DNA of 64,000 nt from an uncultured Clostridia bacterium (GCA_944388585.1 CALXJI010000002.1:221758-285757); one strand, 5' to 3'; counted from the stretch's first letter, positions 9,092 through 19,115 are shown. The notes: generated by a model from the letters alone, not told the origin. Numbers and translations: made by a program.

Positions 9092-9346
9092 TCATTTGGT
9101 CGCTAATAAGTTTGTAAGTGCTACACTTCCTATAACAATTCCATTTACTATTAGCATAACTGTTGAATTGTTAACATTTGAAAATTTATTTTGAACATAT
9201 TCACGTATTTTGCCAACAGTATTTACAGCATTTTTTCTTATGGTGTCAAAGTCTACTGCAAACTCATATTCTACAGGAGTATAAGCATATATAACAATTT
9301 GTGGTATTCCATCACGCATTTCATATCTATGTGTTATCTGTATCAT
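9092..9346 (-). CDS. Small conserved-looking protein of unknown function
   Basis: I do not recognise this 84-residue protein. It starts MIQITHRYEM after an AGGTGATA ribosome site eight bases upstream. The first half is polar, and the last third, around NSTVMLIVNGIVIGSVALTNLL, is hydrophobic enough to be a membrane segment. It shares a terminator region with the dehydrogenase gene and diverges from the S11 peptidase gene, so it stands alone. The good start signal and the tight fit between neighbours support a real gene. Confidence 0.6.
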   Translation of the reverse strand: MIQITHRYEMRDGIPQIVIYAYTPVEYEFAVDFDTIRKNAVNTVGKIREYVQNKFSNVNNSTVMLIVNGIVIGSVALTNLLATK

Positions 9347-9432
9347 ATTATCACCTAAGAATATTTTCTGTTATAAAAAAAATAATATACTTTTTTATTG
9401 AAATTTTTATTTTATATGATACAATTTTAATT

Positions 9433-10689
9433 ATGAAAACTAAAATTTTAATTATATTTATATTTTCTAATCTAATTTTAAATACCATTTTAGGTGTCGA
9501 AAATTTAGACGATATAATATCATCAAATTACGGTGTATATCAAGCTAGTGATTTAAAATTACTATACGGTCAAAATACACAAGAAAAAATATCTATTGCA
9601 AGTATTACAAAACTTATGAGTGCTGTTGTAGCAATAGAAAATATTAATGATTTAAATGAACAAATAATAATAGATTATTCTCTTATATCAAATAATCTAG
9701 ATCCAGAACTAGCTGTAGCTGGCATATATGATGGCCAAACACTTACATATTACGATTTACTTGCAACAATGCTTGTGCCATCAGGTGCTGATAGTGCAAT
9801 ATATCTTAGTGAAATTACATTTAATGATAGTGATAAGTTTATAGCTGAAATGAATAAAAAAGCTCATGAACTTCAAATGAATAATACAAACTTTAGTAAT
9901 GTTACAGGTTTAGATGATCAAGACAACTATTCTACTATAGAAGATTTAGCAAAACTTTTAAAATATGTGCTTGAAAATAACACTCTAAAAGAAATAATAA
10001 GTTTAAAAGAGTATACAACTACAGATGGAGAGCTGACTGTATCTAGCACTATATCAAGATCTGCCAAAAGATATGGTATTGATTTAAATTACATATTAGG
10101 TGGAAAAACTGGAACTACAGAAGATGCTGGTATATGTCTTGCAAGTTATTTTAATGATGAAAATGTTGAATTAATTACAATAGTAACAGGAGCTAATATG
10201 TATTCTACAGAACCATATAATATTATAGATACAGAAAGCTTAGATAAATATATATCAGATACTTATTCAATGCAAAATATAATATCTCAAGGAGAAGAAA
10301 TTTTAAAACTTGATACTTTAAATTGCAAACAAGATAATGTTACATTTTATAGTGATACAAATATAACTAAATATTTAGATAGCGTAGATAAAAGTAAAAT
10401 AAAAATAGAATATAGCGGTACTCAAACTCTTACTTCAAATATACAAGTAGGTCAAAAAATCGGAGAAATAAGCATATATTATGATAATGAGTTATTACAA
10501 ACAAGTGACATAACACTAAATAAAAAATTAGATTTTAGTTTAAATAAATGGATTAATAATAATAGATATCCTATCATTATTACAATATCATGTATATTAA
10601 TATTATCTATATTGTTTTATATAAAATTTAAGAAAAAATCCAAAAAATTAAAATCAGTAAAAAAGAATATCAAAAATAGCAAGATTTAA
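9433..10689 (+). CDS. D-alanyl-D-alanine carboxypeptidase (S11 family, DacF-like)
   Basis: This penicillin-binding carboxypeptidase trims stem peptides of peptidoglycan outside the cell. The N-terminus is a signal peptide (MKTKILIIFIF). The three active-site motifs are S57-I-T-K60, S-G-A in LVPSGADSA (the usual third residue N is A) and K-T-G in GGKTGTTEDAG. A membrane segment close to the C-terminus (ISCILILSILFYIKF) followed by lysines anchors it, where classical DacA has an amphipathic helix. The open frame starts at 9301 on other codons, but the ATG at 9433 gives the signal peptide; no strong Shine-Dalgarno is visible. Confidence 0.88.
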   Translation: MKTKILIIFIFSNLILNTILGVENLDDIISSNYGVYQASDLKLLYGQNTQEKISIASITKLMSAVVAIENINDLNEQIIIDYSLISNNLDPELAVAGIYDGQTLTYYDLLATMLVPSGADSAIYLSEITFNDSDKFIAEMNKKAHELQMNNTNFSNVTGLDDQDNYSTIEDLAKLLKYVLENNTLKEIISLKEYTTTDGELTVSSTISRSAKRYGIDLNYILGGKTGTTEDAGICLASYFNDENVELITIVTGANMYSTEPYNIIDTESLDKYISDTYSMQNIISQGEEILKLDTLNCKQDNVTFYSDTNITKYLDSVDKSKIKIEYSGTQTLTSNIQVGQKIGEISIYYDNELLQTSDITLNKKLDFSLNKWINNNRYPIIITISCILILSILFYIKFKKKSKKLKSVKKNIKNSKI

Positions 10690-10705
10690 ATTCTTGCTAT
10701 TTTAT
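10675..10705. terminator. Bidirectional terminator between convergent genes
   Basis: AATAGCAAG pairs with CTTGCTATT; T-rich on both exits. It overlaps the S11 stop codon. Confidence 0.8.
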
Positions 10706-11430
10706 TCTTTACTAAAAATTACTACACCATTTAATATATTTTTTTCTTTATTATACATATATACAATATGTTTTTCATCTTTAAATTCGTAATAACATGA
10801 AATCATATCTTTATATAGCATCTCTTTTTTATATATAATAGATATATTATTAAACTCCTTATCCATAATAGTTTCTGGCAAAGATTCTATTGCTATATCT
10901 AAGAAGCATAAATTATTTACATGATGATTTGCATCTAAATCTCTTTTCATTATGGTGTATGTATATGTTTCTTCTAAATTTTCTGGAAGCTTTACTCTTT
11001 CATTTAATTCAGTATCAAATAAACGTCTTTCTAATGGTTTATATATTTTAATCATATCATCTGTAATCTTATGAATCATATGATTTTTAGCATCTACAAA
11101 TACCCATTTAGAAGATGCTTTAGCAATTAGTTCACTGTTACAATACACTTCAAATTCTCTTAAAGAATATATCTTATTATAAAAATTTGCCCATGTTTTT
11201 ACTTCAAGAGTATCATTATATCCTGCTCTTTTATATACCTTAAGTCTCCAATATAAAATTACCCATGTAGTTCCTGTTCTTTCAATATCTGCTATACCAT
11301 GTCCTACCTGACTACTAGCAAGATTTGCTGTTTCTTGAAGAATACGTATATATCCTTTATCTGTTATCTTATAGTTTTGTCCTACATCAAGTACTGTAAC
11401 TTTTTCTCTACATTTAAAAATTCCATCCAT
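10702..11430 (-). CDS. Acyl-ACP thioesterase
   Basis: The protein matches bacterial FatA/FatB-type acyl-ACP thioesterases, which release fatty acids from acyl carrier protein. Two hotdog folds can be traced: the first contains TTWVILYWRLKV and the W-x-F-Y region, the second contains D-A-N-H-H-V-N-N, the Asn-His catalytic motif. At 242 residues it has normal length for clostridial members. It is a single-gene unit convergent with the S11 peptidase gene. Confidence 0.88.
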   Translation of the reverse strand: MDGIFKCREKVTVLDVGQNYKITDKGYIRILQETANLASSQVGHGIADIERTGTTWVILYWRLKVYKRAGYNDTLEVKTWANFYNKIYSLREFEVYCNSELIAKASSKWVFVDAKNHMIHKITDDMIKIYKPLERRLFDTELNERVKLPENLEETYTYTIMKRDLDANHHVNNLCFLDIAIESLPETIMDKEFNNISIIYKKEMLYKDMISCYYEFKDEKHIVYMYNKEKNILNGVVIFSKE

Positions 11431-11580
11431 TATATGTCTCCTTTTATATTTAATATCTTATTAAATTATTTATATTAAATTTTATAATGAAAATAAACAA
11501 CTTTTGTATCTATTTTCTAATTCCTTTTAAAGCGAAACTAATTTTGAAACAATCATAGTAAATACATATTATAGCAATGT

Positions 11581-12834
11581 CTATAAATCTAAACTATTTG
11601 GATTTAACAAAAATTCTTCTAAACTTATTATTAAAATCCCCTCTTCATTTCTCCAAAGATTTATATCATCTTTAACAATAATTATTTTTTTAAAACTATC
11701 ATCTATATTAATTAAAGATTTCTGTTCTTGTTCCATTTTTTCCTTATTTGGTATTGCAAAAGCAGATTGAATATAATATCTTTTACTTGATTGATTACAA
11801 ACAAAATCCACTTCTAATTGTTTCCTTATCGTTTTATCTGTACTATCTTTTTCAAATCGTTCTATTACTCCTACATCAACATTATATCCTCTGACTAACA
11901 ATTCATTATAAATTATATTTTCCATTAAATGATCTTCTTCTTGTTGTCTAAAATTTAATCTTGCATTTCTCAAACCAACATCGGTAAAATAATATTTAGA
12001 AGGTGTTGTAATATATTTTTTTCCTTTTATATCATATCTTTCTACTTTGTTTATTAAAAATGCATCTTGTAAATAGTTCATATAAGAGTTTATTGTATTT
12101 CTATTTATATCATTATATCCCTTACTTATAAAAGTATCACACAATTTTTTTGGATTTGTTAAAGAACCTACTGAAGAAGATAACATATTAATAATAATTT
12201 CTAATATATCTTCTCTTTGTATTTTATTTCTTTCAATAATATCATTTATGTAAGTATTTTTAAATAAATCATTTAAATATTGACTTTTTTCTTCTGAATC
12301 TTTTAAATACACTGTATATGGCATTCCTCCATAAGTCATATAGTCTTTTAATGCTCTCCTTTTGTCCTCATATGCATTATAAAATTCAGAAAACGAAAGT
12401 GGATAAACTCTAATTTCATCTCCTCTACCTCTAAATTCTGTAATAATATCTGTAGAAAGAAATTTAGAATTACTTCCTGTCACATATACATCTAAATTAT
12501 TTTTTCTTAAAAAACTATTTAACACACTCTCAAAATCTTTTACTTTTTGAATTTCATCAAGAAGAATGTAGTACATTTCATTATCTTTAATTTTATTCAT
12601 TATATAATTATACAAATTTAATCCATCCGTTGTTAAATCTCTATTTTCAATAGAATCTAAATCAACTTTTATAATATGATCTTCTCTTACTCCATCAGCT
12701 ATCAATGAATTTTTAAATATCGGATCAAGTAAATATGACTTTCCACATCTTCTAAGTCCTGTAATAATTTTGATTAGTTTATTATGCTTTTTATTTTTTA
12801 ATTTTGTTAAATATAAATCTCTAGCTATCTCCAT
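11581..12834 (-). CDS. DUF4143/AAA_14 ATPase, intact
   Basis: An intact member of the P-loop AAA_14-DUF4143 family. Walker A is GLRRCGKSYLL, Walker B is YILLDEIQKV and a GSNSKFLS sensor follows. The middle part carries a winged-helix-like region and NTINSYMNYLQDAFLI, and the C-terminal DUF4143 part reads KKYITTPSKYYFTD, MENIIYNELLVRG, LEVDFVCN, the last resembling a PD-(D/E)xK-like sheet. A start at ATG 12834 is supported by GGAGGT; the frame extends 15 codons upstream. Its promoter region has two copies of a palindrome-containing repeat (12857-12961). It is a paralogue of the broken gene at 5795-7032. Confidence 0.88.
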   Translation of the reverse strand: MEIARDLYLTKLKNKKHNKLIKIITGLRRCGKSYLLDPIFKNSLIADGVREDHIIKVDLDSIENRDLTTDGLNLYNYIMNKIKDNEMYYILLDEIQKVKDFESVLNSFLRKNNLDVYVTGSNSKFLSTDIITEFRGRGDEIRVYPLSFSEFYNAYEDKRRALKDYMTYGGMPYTVYLKDSEEKSQYLNDLFKNTYINDIIERNKIQREDILEIIINMLSSSVGSLTNPKKLCDTFISKGYNDINRNTINSYMNYLQDAFLINKVERYDIKGKKYITTPSKYYFTDVGLRNARLNFRQQEEDHLMENIIYNELLVRGYNVDVGVIERFEKDSTDKTIRKQLEVDFVCNQSSKRYYIQSAFAIPNKEKMEQEQKSLINIDDSFKKIIIVKDDINLWRNEEGILIISLEEFLLNPNSLDL

Positions 12835-12856
12835 TTTACACCTCCATTTATTTTTT

Positions 12857-12961
12857 CTGTGTATATACACAGTTTTCATTAATAGTATAACTTAAAAGAT
12901 GAAATAAATCAATCGCAAATTTACTTTTTTTGTGTATATACACAGTTTTTGTTAATAGTAT
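12857..12961 (-). promoter_or_regulatory. Promoter with two copies of a palindromic 31-bp repeat
   Basis: The minus strand shows TTGATT, 17 bases, TATACT (12912-12907 and 12889-12884). A 31-bp repeat with two mismatches occurs at 12858-12888 and 12931-12961, 73 bp apart. Each copy contains the palindrome TGTGTATATACACA; the proximal copy extends to 16 bp, CTGTGTATATACACAG, just downstream of the likely transcription start. This looks like an operator pair for the DUF4143 ATPase gene. Confidence 0.7.
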
Positions 12962-13129
12962 GTTTACAATTTATAAAAATTATTCCTATGAATTAAAAAT
13001 AAATATTATACAATATCTACTCTTAATTTTGTAATAACAATCCAACAGCTAACTCAATGTCAGCAACTTAAGAAAAAAGCGATGTAATTATTTTTTAAGT
13101 TGTTTACATTAGACACAGACGGAAATTTA

Positions 13130-13166
13130 TTAAAAAAAAAGATGAAAAAGTTAATCTTTTTCATCT
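13130..13166 (-). terminator. Terminator after tRNA-Glu
   Basis: An 11-bp stem, AGATGAAAAAG with CTTTTTCATCT, followed by a T run on the minus strand. Confidence 0.85.
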
Positions 13167-13170
13167 AAAA

Positions 13171-13245
13171 TGGTGACCCCTACGGGAATCGAACCCATGA
13201 TTCGACCTTGAGAGGGTCGCGTCTTAACCGCTTGACCAAGGGGCC
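13171..13245 (-). tRNA. tRNA-Glu (anticodon CUC)
   Basis: The cloverleaf is complete with CCA encoded at 13171-13173. The acceptor GGCCCCT pairs with AGGGGTC with one wobble; stem CGACC/GGTCG encloses loop CTCTCAA, so the anticodon is CTC. The T-loop is TTCGATT. Confidence 0.96.
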
Positions 13246-13327
13246 ATCACAGTAGTATTATAGCATAAATTATTTTTAGAGTAAAGTTTTTTATCTAAAA
13301 AAATTTAATTTATGCTATAATCTACTT

Positions 13328-13993
13328 TTAAAGTACAAATAATGTTACAGATAAGAAATGACATATTGATCCACTCAAAACAAATAAATGCCATATGGTA
13401 TGAAAATATCTCAAATTTTTCTTCTGTAATGCATAAAATATAACTCCTAATGTATAAGATAATCCCCCTGCTAGTAGTAAATAAAATCCTGCCATAGCAT
13501 TATTTACTTTAAAAAATTGTATTATCTCAGGAAGTGCTATTAATACTACCCATCCCATAACAATATATGATACTATATTTAATACCTTAAACCTATTTTT
13601 AAAAAATGCATACATTACTATTCCAAAAACAGCTATTGCCCAAACTATTGAAAAAATAACCCATGCTTTTGCAGAATTTATACTTCTTAATGCAACAAGT
13701 GTAAAAGGAGTATAAGATCCAGCAATAAGTAAATATATAGTACAATGATCAAAAACTTTTAATACCTTTTTTGCCTTTTCATTACTAATAGCATGATATA
13801 ATGTGGACATTGTGTATAAAATTATTAAACTTGCTCCAAATATAGCAGAGGTTACTACACCAATAGTATTATGATGTATTGCAGCTACAACAACCATTAT
13901 AACAAGGGCAGCTATAGAAAGTAATGAGCCTATACCATGAGTTATAGAATTAGAGATTTCTTCTCCTAAAGTATATAACTTTTTACTACTCAT
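13328..13993 (-). CDS. Hemolysin III family membrane protein (TrhA/YqfA, PAQR superfamily)
   Basis: A seven-helix membrane protein of the progestin and adipoQ receptor superfamily; bacterial members affect membrane-lipid or energy homeostasis and the hemolysin name is historical. The family markers are GEEISNSITHGIG at the N-terminus, the STLYHA and FDHCTIYLLIAGSYTPF motifs in the middle and the late FHTIWHLFVLSGSICHF histidines. Its 221 residues match the family. Its ATG overlaps the last codons of tyrS by 8 bp, so the genes are cotranscribed. Confidence 0.92.
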   Translation of the reverse strand: MSSKKLYTLGEEISNSITHGIGSLLSIAALVIMVVVAAIHHNTIGVVTSAIFGASLIILYTMSTLYHAISNEKAKKVLKVFDHCTIYLLIAGSYTPFTLVALRSINSAKAWVIFSIVWAIAVFGIVMYAFFKNRFKVLNIVSYIVMGWVVLIALPEIIQFFKVNNAMAGFYLLLAGGLSYTLGVIFYALQKKNLRYFHTIWHLFVLSGSICHFLSVTLFVL

Positions 13994-15230
13994 CTATAAA
14001 TTCACCCAAGAAATATTTTTTCTTTCCTTTACGTATAACTACGTATTTATTATCTAAAGCATTTTCTCTACCAACATTATATTCTAAAGAGTCTACTTTA
14101 TCTCCATTTACATATATACTTCCAGAGTTAATAAATTCTCTTGCCTCTCTTTTACTTGAACATATTTTACCATTCACAAGAAAATCTACAATATTTTCTT
14201 CCTCTTTAATGTCAACATGATCAACTTTTGAAAATATTTTTCCTATTTGATCAGCAGGCAATTTTTTAATATCACCACTAAATAAAGCTCTACTAATTTC
14301 AACCGCTTTTTGATATTCTTCTTCTCCGTGAATATCACGTACAACTTCATGAGCAAGTGTCTCTTGTGCAATTCTTTTTTCAGGAGCTTCTAAGTGTTTT
14401 TTCATTATTTCTTCTATTTCACTTTTACCAAGAAAAGTAAATCTTTTTAAATATGCCTCCATCATGCTATCTTCTAAATTATATAAATATTGATATAATT
14501 CATAAGCAGATGTTTTATTTATATCTAGCCATACCGCATTTCCTTCAGATTTTCCCATTTTCTTTCCTTGAGAATCAACTGCTAAAGGAATTGAAAAAGC
14601 ATATACTTCTTCACCAGTTAGCTTACGTATTATTTCTATACCTGTTGTCAAATTTCCCCATTGATCTGAACCACCAATTTGTAATGTAACTCCATAATTA
14701 TCATGTAAATGTTTAAAATCCACACCTTGAATTAGCATGTATGAAAATTCAGCATATGATATACCTATTTCAAGCTGTCTTTTTACTAAATCTTTATTTA
14801 TCATATAATTTACATTAATATATTTACCATAGTCTCTTAAAAAGTCTATATAATTAACATCTTTAAACCAATCATAATTATTAACACATTTAATTCCAAA
14901 TAATCTTTCTACTTGTGCTTTTAATTTTTCAAAGTTACTTTGAATAACTTTTGCATCAGCCTTTTCTCTTTCACCTGTTCCTCTTGGATCACCAACAAGT
15001 CCTGTTGCACCTCCAACAAGAAGTATAGGGTTATGTCCTGCCTTTTGTAGTCTTTTTGCTACAAGAAATGTAGAGTAATGGCCAATATGTAAACTATCTG
15101 CTGTAGGATCAGTTCCTAGATAAAAAGTTAATTTTTCATTATTTAATTTATCTATTAAATCCTCACTACTTAAATCTTTTATAAGTCCTCTCCATTGTAA
15201 ATCCTCGTATAAAGTCATTTCTTTATCCAT
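13986..15230 (-). CDS. tyrS: Tyrosyl-tRNA synthetase
   Basis: This charges tRNA-Tyr. The class I signatures are H48-I-G-H51 and KMGKS (the KMSKS loop), separated by the usual tyrosine-pocket motifs SYAEFSYMLIQ and IGGSDQWGN. A C-terminal S4 RNA-binding domain (CSSKREAREFINSGSIYVNG) is present. The length, 414, is normal. GGGAG precedes the ATG. No T-box leader is seen in the short upstream region before the divergent HD gene. Confidence 0.97.
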   Translation of the reverse strand: MDKEMTLYEDLQWRGLIKDLSSEDLIDKLNNEKLTFYLGTDPTADSLHIGHYSTFLVAKRLQKAGHNPILLVGGATGLVGDPRGTGEREKADAKVIQSNFEKLKAQVERLFGIKCVNNYDWFKDVNYIDFLRDYGKYINVNYMINKDLVKRQLEIGISYAEFSYMLIQGVDFKHLHDNYGVTLQIGGSDQWGNLTTGIEIIRKLTGEEVYAFSIPLAVDSQGKKMGKSEGNAVWLDINKTSAYELYQYLYNLEDSMMEAYLKRFTFLGKSEIEEIMKKHLEAPEKRIAQETLAHEVVRDIHGEEEYQKAVEISRALFSGDIKKLPADQIGKIFSKVDHVDIKEEENIVDFLVNGKICSSKREAREFINSGSIYVNGDKVDSLEYNVGRENALDNKYVVIRKGKKKYFLGEFIDE

Positions 15231-15363
15231 TTATCTCCCACCTTCACTCTAAATATGATATTTAGTATATCATATTTATTTTTAAAGTACAATACTCATA
15301 AAATATTATGCAAAACTTTTATTTTTCTTTTATAAATGTTATAATATTTTAGGAGGAAATTTT

Positions 15364-16035
15364 ATGGACTATATTAAATTAATTGATAAAAATTTATATA
15401 ATTATTTACAAGAAAATATCTTACCTAAATACGAAAAAAATATTGGTGGTCATGATGTATCTCACATTAACTATGTTATAAATAGATCTTTTGAAATAAT
15501 ACAAGAATTTAACTTAGATGTAAATTATAATATAGTATATACAACTGCTATGTATCATGATATTGGATATAAAAAAGATCCAGATAATCATGAAATTGTG
15601 TCTTCTCAAATTTTTGATAGTGATAATAATATAAAAAGTTTTTTCAGCAAAGATGATCAAAAAATTATACATGAAGCAATAGTAGATCATAGGGCAAGTC
15701 TTGAATATGAGCCAAGAAGCATATATGGAAAAATAGTATCTTCTGCTGATAGAGAAATATCTGTAGAAAATATGCTAATACGTTCATTAAGATACCAAAG
15801 AGATAAACACAAAGCTGAAAATCCAACTCTTGATGATATAATTGAATATTCATATAAAAAACTATCTAGTAAATATGGAAAAACTAATGGATACGCTAAA
15901 ATGTATTACAAAGATAAAAAATATAACGACTATATAAAAGAAATTAATATTTTATTAGATTCAAAGGAGTTATTTAAAGAAAAGGAAAAAGAAATTGCTA
16001 ATAAAATAGGGTTATTAAAAGAAGATAATAGCTAG
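15364..16035 (+). CDS. HD-domain protein
   Basis: A 223-residue HD-superfamily phosphohydrolase. The metal site is read from HDVSHINYV, MYHDIGYKKD, AIVDHRAS and SSADREISV. It belongs to the small stand-alone HD proteins with unknown substrate. The C-terminal third is helical and highly charged (ELFKEKEKEIANKIG). AGGAGG is well placed before the ATG, and a terminator follows directly, so it is a single-gene unit divergent from tyrS. Confidence 0.82.
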   Translation: MDYIKLIDKNLYNYLQENILPKYEKNIGGHDVSHINYVINRSFEIIQEFNLDVNYNIVYTTAMYHDIGYKKDPDNHEIVSSQIFDSDNNIKSFFSKDDQKIIHEAIVDHRASLEYEPRSIYGKIVSSADREISVENMLIRSLRYQRDKHKAENPTLDDIIEYSYKKLSSKYGKTNGYAKMYYKDKKYNDYIKEINILLDSKELFKEKEKEIANKIGLLKEDNS

Positions 16036-16058
16036 GTTTACTAACTATTATCTTTTTT
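16023..16058 (+). terminator. Terminator after the HD gene
   Basis: AGATAATAG pairs with CTATTATCT across a short loop, with seven T after it. Confidence 0.75.
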
Positions 16059-16061
16059 TAA

Positions 16062-17288
16062 TTATATTCTTATTTTTTCTCCAACATATATTAAATTTGG
16101 ATTTTGTATATCATTAATTCTTACAAGTTCATTTACTGTTGTTCCATATGTTTGTGCTATTTGAGACAATGTATCTCCTGGTTTTACTAAGTAAATTACT
16201 TTTCCTGTTGCATGTACATTATATCTTACTGTTTCTATTTTTAATACTTGCCCTACATATATTACATTTGGATTAGATATACTATTTTCTCTTGCAATAC
16301 TTTCAACAGTAACATTATACTCATCTGCTATTTTAGATAATGTATCTCCAGCTTTTACAGTATAGTATATTGTGCTATTTTCTGAATTTTGAAAAGCATT
16401 TTGTGTAGTAGGTATTATTAATGTTTGACCAACATATATAAGATTAGGATTTTGTATGCTGTTAAGACTTACTATGCTATCTACAGTTGTACCATATTTA
16501 TTTGCAATAGCTGCTAATGTATCCCCTGCTTGAACAGTTATAGTAATTTGAGCATTGTCATTTTGTGGTAAAACCGTGTTTCCTGTATTATTTATAGCAT
16601 CCGTATTATCAAGTAATACCCCATCAGTAAATCTATCTAAATCAACTTGTGCATTTATTCCACTAACTCTTCCAGTATCTGAATATTGAAATCCAACCCA
16701 AGTACTCCAATTTCTATAAAGCTGAGGCTCTGACACACCATATTCAGCTATCCATAATGGATAAGAAGACAAAGATGAATCAAATACATTTCCAGCATTA
16801 TATGCATCACTATAAACCATAGCTCTTTTTCCTGTAACCTGCTCTAATCTTTGAAGAAAAGTTCTTGAAATACTATTCACTTCACTGTTACTTAATCCTC
16901 CAAAATATTCAAAGTCCATAGCAAGTAAACAATCTGGTGATGTTCCATTTATAACTGAAGCAAAAAAATCTGCTTCTTGAATTGCTTGCTGTGTACTTCT
17001 TGCAGTAACATAGTGATAAAATCCAACTTTAAGTCCTGCCTCTTTAGCTCTATTATAATTCTGTCTAAAATATGGATCAACAAAATTTGTTCCCTCACTA
17101 CTTCTAATATATACTATATCTATTCCAGCATTTCTTACACTTTGAAAATTAATATTTCCTTGATATTCACTAACATCAATACCATTATATATAACATTAC
17201 TAGATGGAGATATTGCATAACAAGTAGTAAATATCATTTGTATTACTAATGTAAATACAAGTAATATACTTATTTTATATTTTTTCAA
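16062..17288 (-). CDS. Secreted GH25 lysozyme with three LysM repeats
   Basis: A secreted muramidase cleaving the glycan strands of peptidoglycan. A signal peptide (about residues 1-25) ends near TTCYA. The GH25 domain covers about 35-225: GIDVSEYQG carries the first catalytic Asp, and LAMDFEY carries the Asp-x-Glu pair. Three LysM modules follow (about 250-300, 308-353 and 362-408), each with GDTL and N-P-N-(L/V)-I-Y-V-G. A short linker rich in Asn and Thr joins them. No cell-wall sorting signal is present, so the LysM modules provide attachment. It stands alone. Confidence 0.93.
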   Translation of the reverse strand: MKKYKISILLVFTLVIQMIFTTCYAISPSSNVIYNGIDVSEYQGNINFQSVRNAGIDIVYIRSSEGTNFVDPYFRQNYNRAKEAGLKVGFYHYVTARSTQQAIQEADFFASVINGTSPDCLLAMDFEYFGGLSNSEVNSISRTFLQRLEQVTGKRAMVYSDAYNAGNVFDSSLSSYPLWIAEYGVSEPQLYRNWSTWVGFQYSDTGRVSGINAQVDLDRFTDGVLLDNTDAINNTGNTVLPQNDNAQITITVQAGDTLAAIANKYGTTVDSIVSLNSIQNPNLIYVGQTLIIPTTQNAFQNSENSTIYYTVKAGDTLSKIADEYNVTVESIARENSISNPNVIYVGQVLKIETVRYNVHATGKVIYLVKPGDTLSQIAQTYGTTVNELVRINDIQNPNLIYVGEKIRI

Positions 17289-17463
17289 ATTTTACCTCCC
17301 TGATAGCATTTACTATCTTTATATACTATGTCATCTTACTACTTTGTGTGATCTTATAATACCTATAACAATGCAGAATATTTTACTTTTTATGTAAATT
17401 ATGTTATAATATTAATTGTATTATATTAGTAATCCATAAAAAATTTTTAAGGAGGTTGATGTT

Positions 17464-17851
17464 ATGGAAAAATATAACGAAATTGCTGCTAAATGGTGGA
17501 CTGATCTGATTACAAATATAAGTATAGCAGATTATGATATTGGAGAAAAAGATGAAAACACAATGCTTGCTTCTCTTTTATGGGCAGATTTAGCATTACA
17601 TTCTAAACCATCAAATGAAAATGCTCAAAAATTTGAAAAAAATTTAGCTAAAGCTATAGAGAAAGAAGTAGAAAAAAATCGGAAAAATGACTTTAAGTGT
17701 AGACTATCATCCAGATGATATACTTAGTAGAATTATACAAAAAACTGGAATTAGTACAAATTGTTTTTCACCAAAAACTATTATGTGGATTTCAAAAGAA
17801 AAAGTATCTGTAAGAAAAGGATATAGTGGAAAAATTATCCAACTTCTTTAG
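17464..17851 (+). pseudogene. Orphan protein gene split by a one-base frameshift
   Basis: Two frames together look like one protein of about 128 residues of a type I associate, from memory, with phage and plasmid-like regions (EIAAKWW start, later SVDYHPDD and SVRKGYSG). The first frame starts at ATG 17464 with AGGAGG upstream and ends at 17718. The second frame, offset by +1, runs from about ATG 17687 to TAG at 17849-17851. Removing one A from the run of seven at 17672-17678 joins them as EKIGKMTLSVDYHPDD. It could also be an overlapping gene pair or an assembly error. Function unknown. Confidence 0.6.
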
Positions 17852-17862
17852 AGAAAACATTT

Positions 17863-17890
17863 CTCACATGATAATTTCATGTGAGTTTTT
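17863..17890 (+). terminator. Terminator
   Basis: CTCACATGA pairs with TCATGTGAG and five T follow. Confidence 0.85.
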
Positions 17891-17950
17891 AATTGTATAA
17901 ATTATAATTTTCTGATATACTGATTTTATAATTATAAAGGAGAATCTATT

Positions 17951-19105
17951 ATGGATAACGATAAAAATAAATCAAATATATTTTTTCCATCTTTTAAATT
18001 TGAAAGAAAAACTAAAGCATTTAACAAATATATCTGGTGGTTTGTAGCTCTAATATCTATGTTTAGTGTCTCTTTAGTACTACTATGTATGTTTCATACA
18101 TTTTTATGCTGGTTTTTAAATATAGTAAGTAGTTTTATACATGACAATTTTATATTTGTAACATTTATACCAGTAATACTATACATTTTACTTAGCTATC
18201 AATTTTTGAAATTTCTCTCATCACTTATGGCTTCATATAAATTTGAAGATGGACAAATTACTAAAGGAATAATACAAAAATCTAATAAAGTAAAAGGAAC
18301 AGATTTAATCATAGATACCGCTTTAGTTACCAACATGCTAAAAAATGTAAGTAATTCTTCAAGTGTTGTCGCTAGTAATACAGCATTAAACATGAACAAA
18401 ATAATAACCTTAATTAGACTAAATACTAAGAAAGAATTTGTTCAAAAATACTTTGATACTGAATTATACAAAAAAGAAGTATATAAAAATCCAAAATTAA
18501 TTAAAGAAAATAAATATTCTTTAATATATACATGTGATAATAAAAAGAAATTGGTAATACCTAAAATATATGACGGAATATGTGATGTAGATAATAAAAA
18601 AGAAACCTCTTTTTTGTTTCGTATAGCTATACGAAGTGTTATTGTATTTGTTATAGCCTTATTTATATCAATAGCAGATCTAGTAATTGGATATAGTAAT
18701 AACACACAAAATATAACTACTATTTCAAATGAAGTACATATACTACAAGAAAATCTTACCTCATATGGTTATACTTGTGAAAAAGTAAATGAAAAAATGT
18801 ATACTTTTTCAAAAAGTGTTGGAGAAAAGACATCTAAAATTAGCTATTATCTAGATAAAAATGGAAATATTGATAATGTAAATATTCAGCTGTACTACAA
18901 TTCTAATTATCCAAATATTGAAAAAGAATTAATTTATATTATAAGTACTATAAATGATGAATTTAATAGTAGTGATATATCCGAATTTGTAAGTTTAGTA
19001 CATCAAAATATACAAGGTAATTTAGAATATGGATCTCTAAGAGGAAGAAATTATAAATTAACATTAGGTACAAGTCAAGGATATATAGACATCCATAGCT
19101 ATTAA
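17951..19105 (+). CDS. Membrane protein of unknown function
   Basis: I do not recognise this 384-residue protein. Two hydrophobic segments close to the N-terminus (about 30-52 and 65-88) and a third near 225-245 divide it into a cytoplasmic middle part and a C-terminal part of about 135 residues that would face outside. The middle has a serine and asparagine-rich stretch (VSNSSSVVASNTALN). The C-terminal part, with a regular beta-like pattern (SYYLDKNGNIDNVNIQLYY), could be a small folded extracellular domain. AAGGAG precedes the ATG; a strong terminator follows. Confidence 0.7.
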   Translation: MDNDKNKSNIFFPSFKFERKTKAFNKYIWWFVALISMFSVSLVLLCMFHTFLCWFLNIVSSFIHDNFIFVTFIPVILYILLSYQFLKFLSSLMASYKFEDGQITKGIIQKSNKVKGTDLIIDTALVTNMLKNVSNSSSVVASNTALNMNKIITLIRLNTKKEFVQKYFDTELYKKEVYKNPKLIKENKYSLIYTCDNKKKLVIPKIYDGICDVDNKKETSFLFRIAIRSVIVFVIALFISIADLVIGYSNNTQNITTISNEVHILQENLTSYGYTCEKVNEKMYTFSKSVGEKTSKISYYLDKNGNIDNVNIQLYYNSNYPNIEKELIYIISTINDEFNSSDISEFVSLVHQNIQGNLEYGSLRGRNYKLTLGTSQGYIDIHSY

Positions 19106-19115
19106 ACATTTATTA

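Noticed and set aside
9301..9432. N-terminal extension of the S11 carboxypeptidase frame
   Set aside because: It would place extra residues before a good signal peptide and overlaps the divergent small gene's ribosome site.
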